NCBI GenBank assembly: GCA_900544795.1
Contig: UQWM01000022.1
Coordinates: forward strand, 1 to 37,938
DNA: 37,938 nt
Origin: an uncultured Phascolarctobacterium sp.
GTDB lineage: Bacteria > Bacillota > Negativicutes > Acidaminococcales > Acidaminococcaceae
Reading direction: 5' to 3'
Both the position numbers and the translations under genes were made by a program. Under the pieces are notes generated by a model. It made no database searches and was not told where the DNA came from. It saw only the letters and a list, made by a program, of their open reading frames with translations. Below, piece after piece: positions 7,626 to 14,422 of the stretch. Numbering within the stretch: position 1 is the stretch's first letter; the number at the start of each line of letters is the position of its first letter.

Positions 7626-8693
7626 ATGATGAATGGTGGAAAAAGAAAGATCGAATTTATCGAATATGTAGGTCTGTTTTTAGTTGCCTTTTCTTTTTTG
7701 ATGTTAGTAGTCAATCCCGGCGGCATCGGTAATCTTTTCAACAATATGTTCAACCATGCGGCCCCCATTATCATTAAAGTCTATATCACCGGCTCCATCG
7801 GCATCGCAATAATCATCAGTGTCACCATGGGCCGCTTGCTGGAACGCCTTGGCTTTACCGACGCCCTGATGCGCATCTTCGTCCCCCTGATGAAGGTCAT
7901 CGGAGTCAACGCCGCCGTTGCCGTACCGTCCGTTTACAACATTCTGGGCGATGTCAACGCCGCAGGCCGTATCGGCGGCCCCATCCTAAAAAAATCCGGC
8001 GCTACCAAAGACGAGCAAAAAATCGCCATTGCGACCATGATGCAGTCCCAGTCTTCCTTCGCGATCTTCGTTTTTGGCCTGATCGCCCTGAATGCCGCCA
8101 AGGTCTCAGTTTGGGTAGTCGTGTTCCTGGCTATCTTTTTGCCTGTACTTTTAACGCCGCTACTCCTAAAGCTTACTATCTGGCGTGATACCAAAGCAGT
8201 CTCTATCGACGAGCTGCCCAAGTTCACCCCCACTACCGGCTTTTTGCCGACCATCTTCAACGCGGCTAAAGAAGGCGCTGAGCTGCTGTTTTTGCTCATA
8301 ATCCCTTCCTGCGCAGTGGTTTTTGCAACTATTGGCGCCCTTGATCACTTCGGCTTGTGGGCCGGTATCCAGGCCGGTATCAATACTATGCTCACTGCTT
8401 TTAACATCGATGCCGCTACCGGTTCCGTCTCTATTCTAGTAGGCGGCTCGCTGGCTATGGCCCAGTTAAAAGAGATCGCCGCCACCATCGCACCGCCGCT
8501 GGTCGTAGGCTCTTATATCCTTGCTTCCTCAGGCTTTCCTCTGCAAGTCATCTTCGGTCAGATCCCAGCCATCTGGAGCGGCTGTACCGACCTTACAGAA
8601 CGTGAAGCCATGACTGCAGCCATCATCGGCGCCGTCATCAAAATTTTGACAGCAGCTTTATTCGCTACCTGTCTGCAATTTTTGTATATGTAA
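7626..8693 (+). CDS. GATE/nucleoside-recognition domain membrane protein
   Basis: The 355-residue integral membrane protein has about eight to ten hydrophobic helices and two Gate-type repeats. Each has a helix pair near a conserved polar stretch: GILGDVNAAGRIGGPILKK-like around residues 102-118, with TMMQSQSSFAIFVFG nearby, and LVGGSLAMAQLKEIAATIAP in the second half. Related proteins include SpmA/SpmB and the YjiH-like and nucleoside-recognition families, which are thought to be transporters or gated channels; NCBI uses the label CD0519/CD1768 family for similar clostridial proteins (recalled, not searched). GGAGGGG precedes two ATGs (7626 and 7629). It ends the operon and is followed by a strong terminator. 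I infer uptake or efflux of the substrate handled by the two enzymes upstream. Confidence 0.8.
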   Translation: MMNGGKRKIEFIEYVGLFLVAFSFLMLVVNPGGIGNLFNNMFNHAAPIIIKVYITGSIGIAIIISVTMGRLLERLGFTDALMRIFVPLMKVIGVNAAVAVPSVYNILGDVNAAGRIGGPILKKSGATKDEQKIAIATMMQSQSSFAIFVFGLIALNAAKVSVWVVVFLAIFLPVLLTPLLLKLTIWRDTKAVSIDELPKFTPTTGFLPTIFNAAKEGAELLFLLIIPSCAVVFATIGALDHFGLWAGIQAGINTMLTAFNIDAATGSVSILVGGSLAMAQLKEIAATIAPPLVVGSYILASSGFPLQVIFGQIPAIWSGCTDLTEREAMTAAIIGAVIKILTAALFATCLQFLYM

Positions 8694-8703
8694 GCACATA
8701 ACC

Positions 8704-8747
8704 AAACGCACCCTTATGTGGCAACAGCCACGCAGGGGTGCGTTTTT
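8704..8747. terminator. Terminator of FAD-Nif3-GATE operon
   Basis: Stem AAACGCACCC / GGGTGCGTTT (8704-8713, 8736-8745) with an inner GTGGC / GCCAC hairpin (8718-8722, 8727-8731). The right arm runs into TTTTTATTTT. It also lies just beyond the stop codon of the convergent Crp/Fnr gene. Confidence 0.9.
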
Positions 8748-8750
8748 ATT

Positions 8751-9407
8751 TTACAGCAATTCAAAATTATTCTTTTTATAAACTATCAGCCCGTCGGCTT
8801 GCATCTTGCCCAGCTCGCTGGACATAGCGCTGCGGTCGACCGCCAAAAAATCAGCCAGCTGCTGCCTGTTAAAAGGTATGGTGAACCTGTTACTTTGCTG
8901 CAGGCGCGCCTGCTCCGACAGGTAAGCCAGCAGCTTTTCCCGCGTCGTCCGCTTGGTCAGGTATTCCATCTTCTGGGTCAACAGCAGGTTGCGTTCGGCC
9001 ATTAGCATCAGCAAATTATGCAGCAGGCGATTTTCGGCAGCGCTGCGGCTATTGCTGACCAGCAAGCGTCTAACGTCCAAAAACAGTACCGTTGCTCCGT
9101 TAGGGGCAGCCACTCTAACCGTCAGCGGCACCTGCTGTAAACAAGCATATACCTCGCCAAAAACATTACCACACCCCAGCTGCGCCAAAATATTCTGGCG
9201 CCCCCAATAATCCTCGCGCAGAATATGTACGCTGCCTGCTACCACGACCCCGGCCAGATGCACCTGCTCGCCCACCTGCCAGATAAAACTGTTTTTAGGA
9301 TAAACCTTCATCTGCACACCCAGGCTTTGCAAAAGTGCTTTTAACTCGGTTTGAGCTATGCCTCGCAGCAAAGGCGACGCACCCACGATCTGTAAATATT
9401 TTTCCAT
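8751..9407 (-). CDS. Crp/Fnr-family transcriptional regulator
   Basis: The 218-residue protein has an N-terminal cyclic-nucleotide-binding-like beta-roll (about residues 20-125, with the FGEVYACLQ segment at the phosphate-binding-cassette position), a long linking helix, and a C-terminal winged helix. The recognition-helix region reads FNRQQLADFLAVDRSAMSSELGKMQADGLI (residues 175-204), typical of Crp/Fnr regulators. The FNR-type N-terminal cysteine cluster is absent, so an oxygen-sensing [4Fe-4S] role as in FNR is not supported; the effector is unknown. Its start has GGAGGTAAAG upstream. It diverges from the ferredoxin gene with an 84-bp gap, so it is a likely regulator of that gene and of itself. 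Confidence 0.9.
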   Translation of the reverse strand: MEKYLQIVGASPLLRGIAQTELKALLQSLGVQMKVYPKNSFIWQVGEQVHLAGVVVAGSVHILREDYWGRQNILAQLGCGNVFGEVYACLQQVPLTVRVAAPNGATVLFLDVRRLLVSNSRSAAENRLLHNLLMLMAERNLLLTQKMEYLTKRTTREKLLAYLSEQARLQQSNRFTIPFNRQQLADFLAVDRSAMSSELGKMQADGLIVYKKNNFELL

Positions 9408-9456
9408 CTTCTTTACCTCCGTTGGAAAAACAACAGCTTTCTTACCACTATCCTAC

Positions 9457-9462
9457 TATAAT
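9457..9462 (+). promoter_or_regulatory. -10 box of the ferredoxin gene in the divergent intergenic region
   Basis: A consensus TATAAT is 30 bp upstream of the ferredoxin start, but the 16-18 bp upstream window has no -35 match, as expected for an activator-dependent promoter. A short symmetrical GTTG-N6-CAAC lies at 9421-9434. No TTGAT-N4-ATCAA FNR box is visible. Confidence 0.4.
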
Positions 9463-9491
9463 AAACCTAGAAACACAACAGGAGGTTCATT

Positions 9492-10202
9492 ATGTTACGC
9501 AAAATAATTACCATAGACCAAGAAAAATGTAACGGCTGCGGTCTCTGCGCCGCTGCTTGCCACGAACAGGCCATCGGCATGATAGACGGCAAGGCCACCC
9601 TGCTGCGTGATGATTACTGCGACGGCCTGGGCGACTGCCTGCCCGTCTGCCCCACTAACGCCATCAGCTTTGAACTGCGCGAAGCCGCTGCCTACGACGA
9701 AGCAGCTGTTTTAGCCAACCAGGCCCGGCAGCAGGAAGCGCTGCCCTGCGGCTGCCCCGGCACCCAGGCCAAGCTACTGCACCAACCGGCTACAACTGAG
9801 GCATCTTCAACTGCCGATACTATCACTACCGGCAGCCAGCTGCGCCAATGGCCAGTACAAATCAAACTGGTCAACCCGCACGCCCAGTATTTGCAGGGCT
9901 GCAAGCTGCTGATAGCCGCCGACTGCACCGCCTTTGCCTACGGCGATTTTCACCGCCGCTTTATTAAAAACCACATCACCCTCATCGGCTGCCCCAAGCT
10001 GGATAACGAAGATTACAGCCGTAAGCTGACCGAGATCCTCACCCATAACGACATCAAAAGCCTCACCGTAGTCCGCATGGAAGTACCCTGCTGCGGCGGT
10101 ATCGAGCAGGCCGCCAAAACAGCCCTCCAGCAAAGCGGCAAGTTTATTCCCTGGCAGGTAGTCACCATCAGCACCGACGGCCAGATCGTAGACGAAATAT
10201 AA
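9492..10202 (+). CDS. Ferredoxin-domain iron-sulfur protein
   Basis: The 236-residue protein begins with two ferredoxin-like motifs. The first is canonical: C13-x2-C16-x2-C19-x3-C23. The second, at residues 43-54, reads C-x5-C-x3-C-P, with Leu46 where a ligand Cys would normally stand, so it may hold a [3Fe-4S] cluster or a [4Fe-4S] cluster with an unusual ligand. A long C-terminal domain follows with further cysteines (PCGCPG near residue 83, IGCPKL near 166, and PCCGG near 198). Similar two-part proteins are found next to Crp/Fnr genes in anaerobic Firmicutes. Its electron donor or acceptor is unknown. AGGAGGTTC precedes the ATG. It diverges from the Crp/Fnr gene and is followed by a perfect terminator. 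Confidence 0.85.
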   Translation: MLRKIITIDQEKCNGCGLCAAACHEQAIGMIDGKATLLRDDYCDGLGDCLPVCPTNAISFELREAAAYDEAAVLANQARQQEALPCGCPGTQAKLLHQPATTEASSTADTITTGSQLRQWPVQIKLVNPHAQYLQGCKLLIAADCTAFAYGDFHRRFIKNHITLIGCPKLDNEDYSRKLTEILTHNDIKSLTVVRMEVPCCGGIEQAAKTALQQSGKFIPWQVVTISTDGQIVDEI

Positions 10203-10216
10203 TAAAATTTAACCCT

Positions 10217-10250
10217 AAGGCGCCGGCAAATATTTGCCGGCGCCTTTATT
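10217..10250 (+). terminator. Terminator after ferredoxin gene
   Basis: A 14-bp perfect stem AAGGCGCCGGCAAA / TTTGCCGGCGCCTT (10217-10230, 10233-10246) is followed by TTATTATTG. Confidence 0.9.
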
Positions 10251-10449
10251 ATTGTTAAGCAAGCAACGTCTCAAGCAGTATGGTAATAATAACACTACTT
10301 ATCAAGCACTCCCATGCCCCAATTTTCCTGGCGTTACATATCGCAGGGAAAGTGGATTTTTTATCATCAACTAACTTTTCATAAAAAACAGCAATACTGT
10401 TTTAGTTAGATATTTTCGCTTGATTTATTTAATTATCACAATTTATTGA
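10251..10449. other. AT-rich non-coding stretch upstream of merR
   Basis: No open frame is convincing here. The base composition falls relative to the genes on the left. It contains one hairpin-capable segment at 10371-10409, with outer arms CTAACT / AGTTAG and inner arms AAAACAG / CTGTTTT, which may be a remnant or a weak terminator. Otherwise I see nothing in this stretch. Confidence 0.4.
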
Positions 10450-10480
10450 TTGACTTTGGAGTACGCTTCAATGCTAAACT
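10450..10480 (+). promoter_or_regulatory. MerR-type promoter with 19-bp spacer and dyad operator
   Basis: TTGACT (10450-10455) and TAAACT (10475-10480) are separated by 19 bp, longer than the usual 17. The spacer holds the dyad TTGGAG-TACG-CTTCAA (10456-10471, one mismatch). Over-long spacers with a centred dyad are the classic target of MerR-family regulators, which untwist the DNA when activated. It lies 30 bp upstream of the merR gene, implying autoregulation of the merR-porin operon. Confidence 0.8.
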
Positions 10481-10510
10481 TAAATTAAAATCATAAAGGA
10501 GGATTACTGC

Positions 10511-10954
10511 ATGGGCTGGACCGTAAATCAAATATCTAAACTATCTAAAATCTCGACTGATTCTTTACGCTATTACGATAAAATGGGGATAATATCTCCA
10601 AAACGCAAAGAAAACGGATATCGCTACTATGATGAAAGGGACTTGATATTACTAAAATATACAACGGTAATGAAATATGCTCAATTTTCCCTGGCCGAAA
10701 TAAAATTGATCCTTAACTCTTTTGGGAAGGAACCTACAGATGATTGTAACAAAATAAACCGAGAAATATTATCATGCAAACATATCGAATTATCTGCAAA
10801 GATAAAAAATTTTAAAACTATCGTTAATCTGATCGAAACAGCACTTTCAATGATCCATACAAAGAATGATTATAAAGAAAATGAAAAAAAGCTTGATGAA
10901 TTTGTCCTGGAAGTTTATCAGGCACTGGAAAAAGGAGTTCTTAAAAATGAATAA
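10511..10954 (+). CDS. MerR-family transcriptional regulator
   Basis: The 147-residue protein has the MerR winged-helix at residues 1-70: TVNQISKLSKISTDSLRYYDKMGII, the RENGYRYY-like wing (ENGYRYYDERDL) and the LKYTTVMKYAQFSLAEIKLIL segment. A dimerisation helix follows, and then a short effector region. Cys79 and Cys89 near the start of the long helix could serve in metal or thiol sensing, but the spacing does not match the mercury or zinc sensors that I know. Codon use is AT-rich compared with flanking genes, which suggests acquisition. AAAGGAGG lies upstream of the ATG. The stop codon overlaps the next gene, showing a single transcript with the porin. Confidence 0.9.
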   Translation: MGWTVNQISKLSKISTDSLRYYDKMGIISPKRKENGYRYYDERDLILLKYTTVMKYAQFSLAEIKLILNSFGKEPTDDCNKINREILSCKHIELSAKIKNFKTIVNLIETALSMIHTKNDYKENEKKLDEFVLEVYQALEKGVLKNE

Positions 10955-11711
10955 AAAAGTCCTACTATCCATCTTATCCATAGCTACAGTAACATTTGCA
11001 ACGGCTGAGGCATCCTCTGGCAGCAATAATATGCCGATACGTGCAGGTTTTGCCGCAGCCTATTCTCAATCCCCATATAAAGCATATGATAACCGTATCA
11101 AACCTTATCCGCTCCTCAATTATAAACAGAATAAATTTTTTATACGCGGTAAAGAAGCCGGTTTTGAAATTTTTAAAAAAGGTTCCCATAAAATGGACTT
11201 AAGCCTTTCCTATTATGACCTTGAGTTTAAAAACAAAAATACCAGTAACGATCAAACTAAAATGCTGGATAACAGAAAATCTACGTTAACAGCTGATGTT
11301 GCTTATTCTTTTATAAGCCCGTCAGGCATTGCCAGGCTAAAAACCTCCTTTGATATCTTAAACCACAGCAACGGACTGCTTCTGGATCTATCTTACTGTC
11401 ATCCTTTAAAAATAAATAAACGTTTTCAATTTAATCCCGGTCTGGGTATAGAATGGGCAAATAAAAAACAAAATGATTATTACTATAGTATCTCCCAACA
11501 CGAAGCACTAAAAAGTGGTCTGCCTCAATACCGTGCGGACAGCGGCTTTTCTCCGTATATATTTTTAGAAGCCAATTATAATCTTTCTAAGAAATTCGAT
11601 GTTTTCATTGCCGGACGCTTAAATTTTTTAAGCAGTGAAATCAAAGACAGTCCCATGACCAACAAATCAAAAACAGCTTCCCTGGCTTTAGGGCTACAAT
11701 ATAATTTTTAG
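10947..11711 (+). CDS. MipA/OmpV-family outer membrane protein
   Basis: The start is set at the ATG at 10947, inside the end of merR (8-bp overlap). It gives a signal peptide of about 22 residues (MNKKVLLSILSIATVTFATAEA), which upstream in-frame starts would spoil. The mature 230-residue chain shows alternating beta-strands. It also carries family features: the N-terminal GFAAAYSQSPYKAYDNRIKPYPLLNY block, the YYYSISQHEALKSGLPQYRADSGF block, a late DSPMTNKSK turn, and a final Phe after LGLQY, the C-terminal signal for outer-membrane insertion. MipA/OmpV proteins are porin-like or scaffolds for murein enzymes, and some members answer to osmotic or drug stress. This is direct evidence for a diderm host. 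Confidence 0.88.
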   Translation: MNKKVLLSILSIATVTFATAEASSGSNNMPIRAGFAAAYSQSPYKAYDNRIKPYPLLNYKQNKFFIRGKEAGFEIFKKGSHKMDLSLSYYDLEFKNKNTSNDQTKMLDNRKSTLTADVAYSFISPSGIARLKTSFDILNHSNGLLLDLSYCHPLKINKRFQFNPGLGIEWANKKQNDYYYSISQHEALKSGLPQYRADSGFSPYIFLEANYNLSKKFDVFIAGRLNFLSSEIKDSPMTNKSKTASLALGLQYNF

Positions 11712-11790
11712 TAATATAGTTTTATATCCATGTAATAAAAAGCATATTGCATAGGCCGCCCCTTCTTCAAACTGTTTCAAGTAAAATACT

Positions 11791-11825
11791 AAAGCCGGTA
11801 CGATCATTATCGTACCGGCTTTTAT
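11791..11825. terminator. Bidirectional terminator between porin and amidohydrolase genes
   Basis: A 14-bp perfect stem AAAGCCGGTACGAT / ATCGTACCGGCTTT (11791-11804, 11809-11822) has a CATT loop and a TTTTATT tail. The reverse direction ends in TTTAGTATTTT, so it can also stop the convergent amidohydrolase gene. Confidence 0.9.
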
Positions 11826-11844
11826 TATGCCCGCTTGCACCTTT

Positions 11845-13254
11845 TTATTTTTGCGCCTTCTGCATCAGGATGCTGTCTGCCAGGTCAACTACCAGCGGCT
11901 CAAGCCCCTGCTGGCGCACATTGTCCGCACCGGCGGCTGTAGTGATTATTTTGCCGCCTCGACCAAGCACCTGCCCGTCCAAATAACACACCTGCCCGCC
12001 AATGATGGTAGCAAAGGCCGCCCGCTGCTCACGATCAACAACAGTTATATCGGCGTCCCTGCCCACTGCCAGGCTGCCCTTATTTACCAGTCCCAGCATC
12101 TGCGCCGGATTATAGCTGATCTTCGCCACCAGCTCCGGCAGTGACAAGCCCCCCAGATCTACTAAAGCCAGTCCGGCAGGCAGCAACACATTGCGGGGGA
12201 TACCGCCGCCGTCGGTGCTGACAGCGTCCACCACAAAGCTGCCGTCACTGCGCTTGGCCGTTGCCAAGCGCACCCGCGGCGTAACAGGATTCACAGCAAA
12301 GCTAACAGAAACCAGCGTCTGCTGCTGACGCCAGTAAGCGCGTGCAGCCTCGCCTGTCAACAGGGTCATCTCCTTGCCCTGCGGGTAATTGACCTGTGCC
12401 CAGCCTGCTAAAATCGCCTCTTCCATACCGGCCTCGTCCTCACTGAAGCCACCTGTTTTTAAACAGCGGCGCGTCACCATGCTGCCCGGCAAGCCGTCCA
12501 CGATCTCGGCGCTGGTGCCATTGAGCGGCGACAAGTACGACTCGCAGGAAATATTGGGATTGGCACACAACGCCTGTAACGCCAGCTCCGTTTCTTCCAT
12601 TTCCGGGCGCACCGTACCACGGCAATAAGCGTTGATATGCGCTAAATGCAGCGGATTACCGTCCGCCAGCTCCACCGCCTCCAGCATCCCCTCGATATTA
12701 GACCCATGCTCGACTGACCCGGCATGAAAAGCCGTATAAGCGCCCAGCTGGGCCGCAGCCTTGATCGCCCTGGCCGTCGCCGCCACCGTCAGCGGATAAT
12801 GCCCGCCCAAAAGCTTGATGCCCAGCGAACCCTGCCGCTGCACCTTTGCCACCAAATCCTTCAATTCCGCTGCCGCAGGGTCATCACTGCTTACTGTATG
12901 CCCCGGCCGCACATACTCTATCGTCGCCAGGTTCAGCCCCACGCCATGCTCGCGCGCCAAAGCCAGCACAGTCTCGCCCGGCCCCGACATATCCAGTGCA
13001 CTGGTAACGCCAGCCCTAACCAGCATCGCATGGGCATAGCTGCCACCAAGCCAGCTTGAGGCGTGCACATGTGAATCGACCAACCCCGGCAGCACCAGCT
13101 TGCCCTCGGCGTTGATGACCAGCTTTGCCCCGGCGCTGATAGCAGGCTCGACTAAAACCACCGTGCCCTCCTGTACGGCCACGTCAAAATAGCCCTCCAA
13201 TTTAGCCGCATAATCAACTACATAACCGCCCTTGATCAGTAAATCGTATTGCAT
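11845..13254 (-). CDS. Amidohydrolase-superfamily metal-dependent hydrolase
   Basis: The 469-residue protein has the amidohydrolase layout: a small N-terminal sandwich (LLIKGGYVVD), then a barrel with metal ligands His62 and His64 in LVDSHVHAS, Lys147 in GIKLLGGH, His177 in AFHAGS, His203/His206 in LHLAHINAY, and catalytic Asp348 in VSTDGGG. It ends in the usual GSLAVGRDADITVVD and GGQVCYLDGQ strands. The pattern fits D-aminoacylase, hydantoinase and dihydroorotase relatives that open amide or cyclic amide bonds; no substrate can be named. GGAGGGG precedes the ATG. It sits downstream of serC, but a hairpin separates them. The context of amino-acid genes is suggestive only. Confidence 0.85.
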   Translation of the reverse strand: MQYDLLIKGGYVVDYAAKLEGYFDVAVQEGTVVLVEPAISAGAKLVINAEGKLVLPGLVDSHVHASSWLGGSYAHAMLVRAGVTSALDMSGPGETVLALAREHGVGLNLATIEYVRPGHTVSSDDPAAAELKDLVAKVQRQGSLGIKLLGGHYPLTVAATARAIKAAAQLGAYTAFHAGSVEHGSNIEGMLEAVELADGNPLHLAHINAYCRGTVRPEMEETELALQALCANPNISCESYLSPLNGTSAEIVDGLPGSMVTRRCLKTGGFSEDEAGMEEAILAGWAQVNYPQGKEMTLLTGEAARAYWRQQQTLVSVSFAVNPVTPRVRLATAKRSDGSFVVDAVSTDGGGIPRNVLLPAGLALVDLGGLSLPELVAKISYNPAQMLGLVNKGSLAVGRDADITVVDREQRAAFATIIGGQVCYLDGQVLGRGGKIITTAAGADNVRQQGLEPLVVDLADSILMQKAQK

Positions 13255-13278
13255 CCTTACCCCTCCAATAAAATCAGG

Positions 13279-13316
13279 TAAAAATCAACGCTGCCGGCAA
13301 CAAGCTCCAGCAGCGT
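13279..13316 (-). terminator. Terminator after serC
   Basis: Read on the minus strand, ACGCTGCTGG pairs with CCGGCAGCGT (13307-13316 with 13288-13297, one G-U pair). ATTTTT lies just past it. It is placed between the serC stop and the amidohydrolase start. Confidence 0.75.
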
Positions 13317-13336
13317 CAAATATTTCCCGGTCAATA

Positions 13337-14422
13337 TTATTTATGTATTTTGTAAAAAGTCTCCATAAATTCGGCAAGCTTCTCGCAGCCAGCCAAAGGC
13401 ATGGCGTTATAGATGGAAGCCCGCAGGCCACCAACACTGCGATGCCCCTTCAAGCCTCCCATACCCAGCTCCTCAGCTTCCACTGCAAAGCGTTTTTCCA
13501 GCTCCTCGGTCGGTAGCCCAAAGGTAACGTTCATCAGCGAACGGCTGTCTTTTTTGGCAAACCCACGGAAGAAATCAGGGTACTGGTCGATCACATCATA
13601 AACGATCTTCGCCTTCGCCAGGTTACGCTGCTCCATCATCACCAGCCCGCCTTGGGCCTTCAGCCACTTGGCGACCTTACCCACAATATACACCGCAAAG
13701 GCAGGCGGTGTGTTATACAGTGAATCGTTTTTTAAATGCGTTTCGTAATTGAGCATACTGTGCAGCTCTTTAGAACGGCCCTCGATAAAGCTTTTGCGCC
13801 CAATGATCGCCACAGCACCCGCCGGGCCGATGTTCTTCTGCACACCAGCATAGATCAGCGAAAACTTATTTGCCGGTATGGGCCTGCTCAAAATATCCGA
13901 CGACATATCCGCGATCAGCGGTACGTCGCCCGTTTCCGGGTATACGCTGTATTCGGTGCCCTCAATAGTATTGTTAGCAGTGATATGTAAATAAGCACAG
14001 TTTTCCGGCAGTTTTATCTCACCCGGCTGCGGCACCCGGTCATATTTTTCAGCCTTGCTGCTAAAGGGAACAACTACCTGTCCCACCTTTTCAGCCTCTT
14101 GCACGGCCTTATCCGAAAAATTACTGGTCACCGCATAAGCAGCAGTCTGCCCCGCGCCTAAAAAGTTCATCGGCACCATCGAAAATTGCAAACTGGCACC
14201 GCCGCCCATAAACAGTACCCGGTAATCGTCACCCAAACCCAGCAGCTCTTTGATATCGGCCTCCGCCTCAGCGTTGATCTTTTCATAGATCGGCGCGCGA
14301 TGGCTCATCTCCAATATCGACATCCCACTACCCTGTAAATCCAGCAGCTCGGCCTGAACCTCCTGCAAAACCTCAAGCGGCAGCATGGCAGGCCCAGCAT
14401 TAAAATTATAGATACGGTTCAT
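13337..14422 (-). CDS. serC: Phosphoserine aminotransferase
   Basis: The 361-residue protein matches SerC along its whole length: NFNAGPAMLPLEVL start, ILEMSHRAP near residue 36, FMGGGASLQF near residue 71, ITANNTIEGTEY near residue 147, and the PLP lysine at Lys196 in YAGVQKNIGPAG. GLPTEELE and the GGLKGHRSVGGLRASIYNAMP end are also present. It converts 3-phosphohydroxypyruvate and glutamate into phosphoserine and 2-oxoglutarate. The start ATG overlaps the DUF1015 stop in TAATG, so its translation depends on the upstream gene. Neither serA nor a recognisable serB is in the window. Confidence 0.96.
   Translation of the reverse strand: MNRIYNFNAGPAMLPLEVLQEVQAELLDLQGSGMSILEMSHRAPIYEKINAEAEADIKELLGLGDDYRVLFMGGGASLQFSMVPMNFLGAGQTAAYAVTSNFSDKAVQEAEKVGQVVVPFSSKAEKYDRVPQPGEIKLPENCAYLHITANNTIEGTEYSVYPETGDVPLIADMSSDILSRPIPANKFSLIYAGVQKNIGPAGAVAIIGRKSFIEGRSKELHSMLNYETHLKNDSLYNTPPAFAVYIVGKVAKWLKAQGGLVMMEQRNLAKAKIVYDVIDQYPDFFRGFAKKDSRSLMNVTFGLPTEELEKRFAVEAEELGMGGLKGHRSVGGLRASIYNAMPLAGCEKLAEFMETFYKIHK

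Noticed and set aside
9408..9491. FNR-type box between the Crp/Fnr and ferredoxin genes
   Set aside because: TTGAT-N4-ATCAA is not present. Only a weak GTTG-N6-CAAC is seen.
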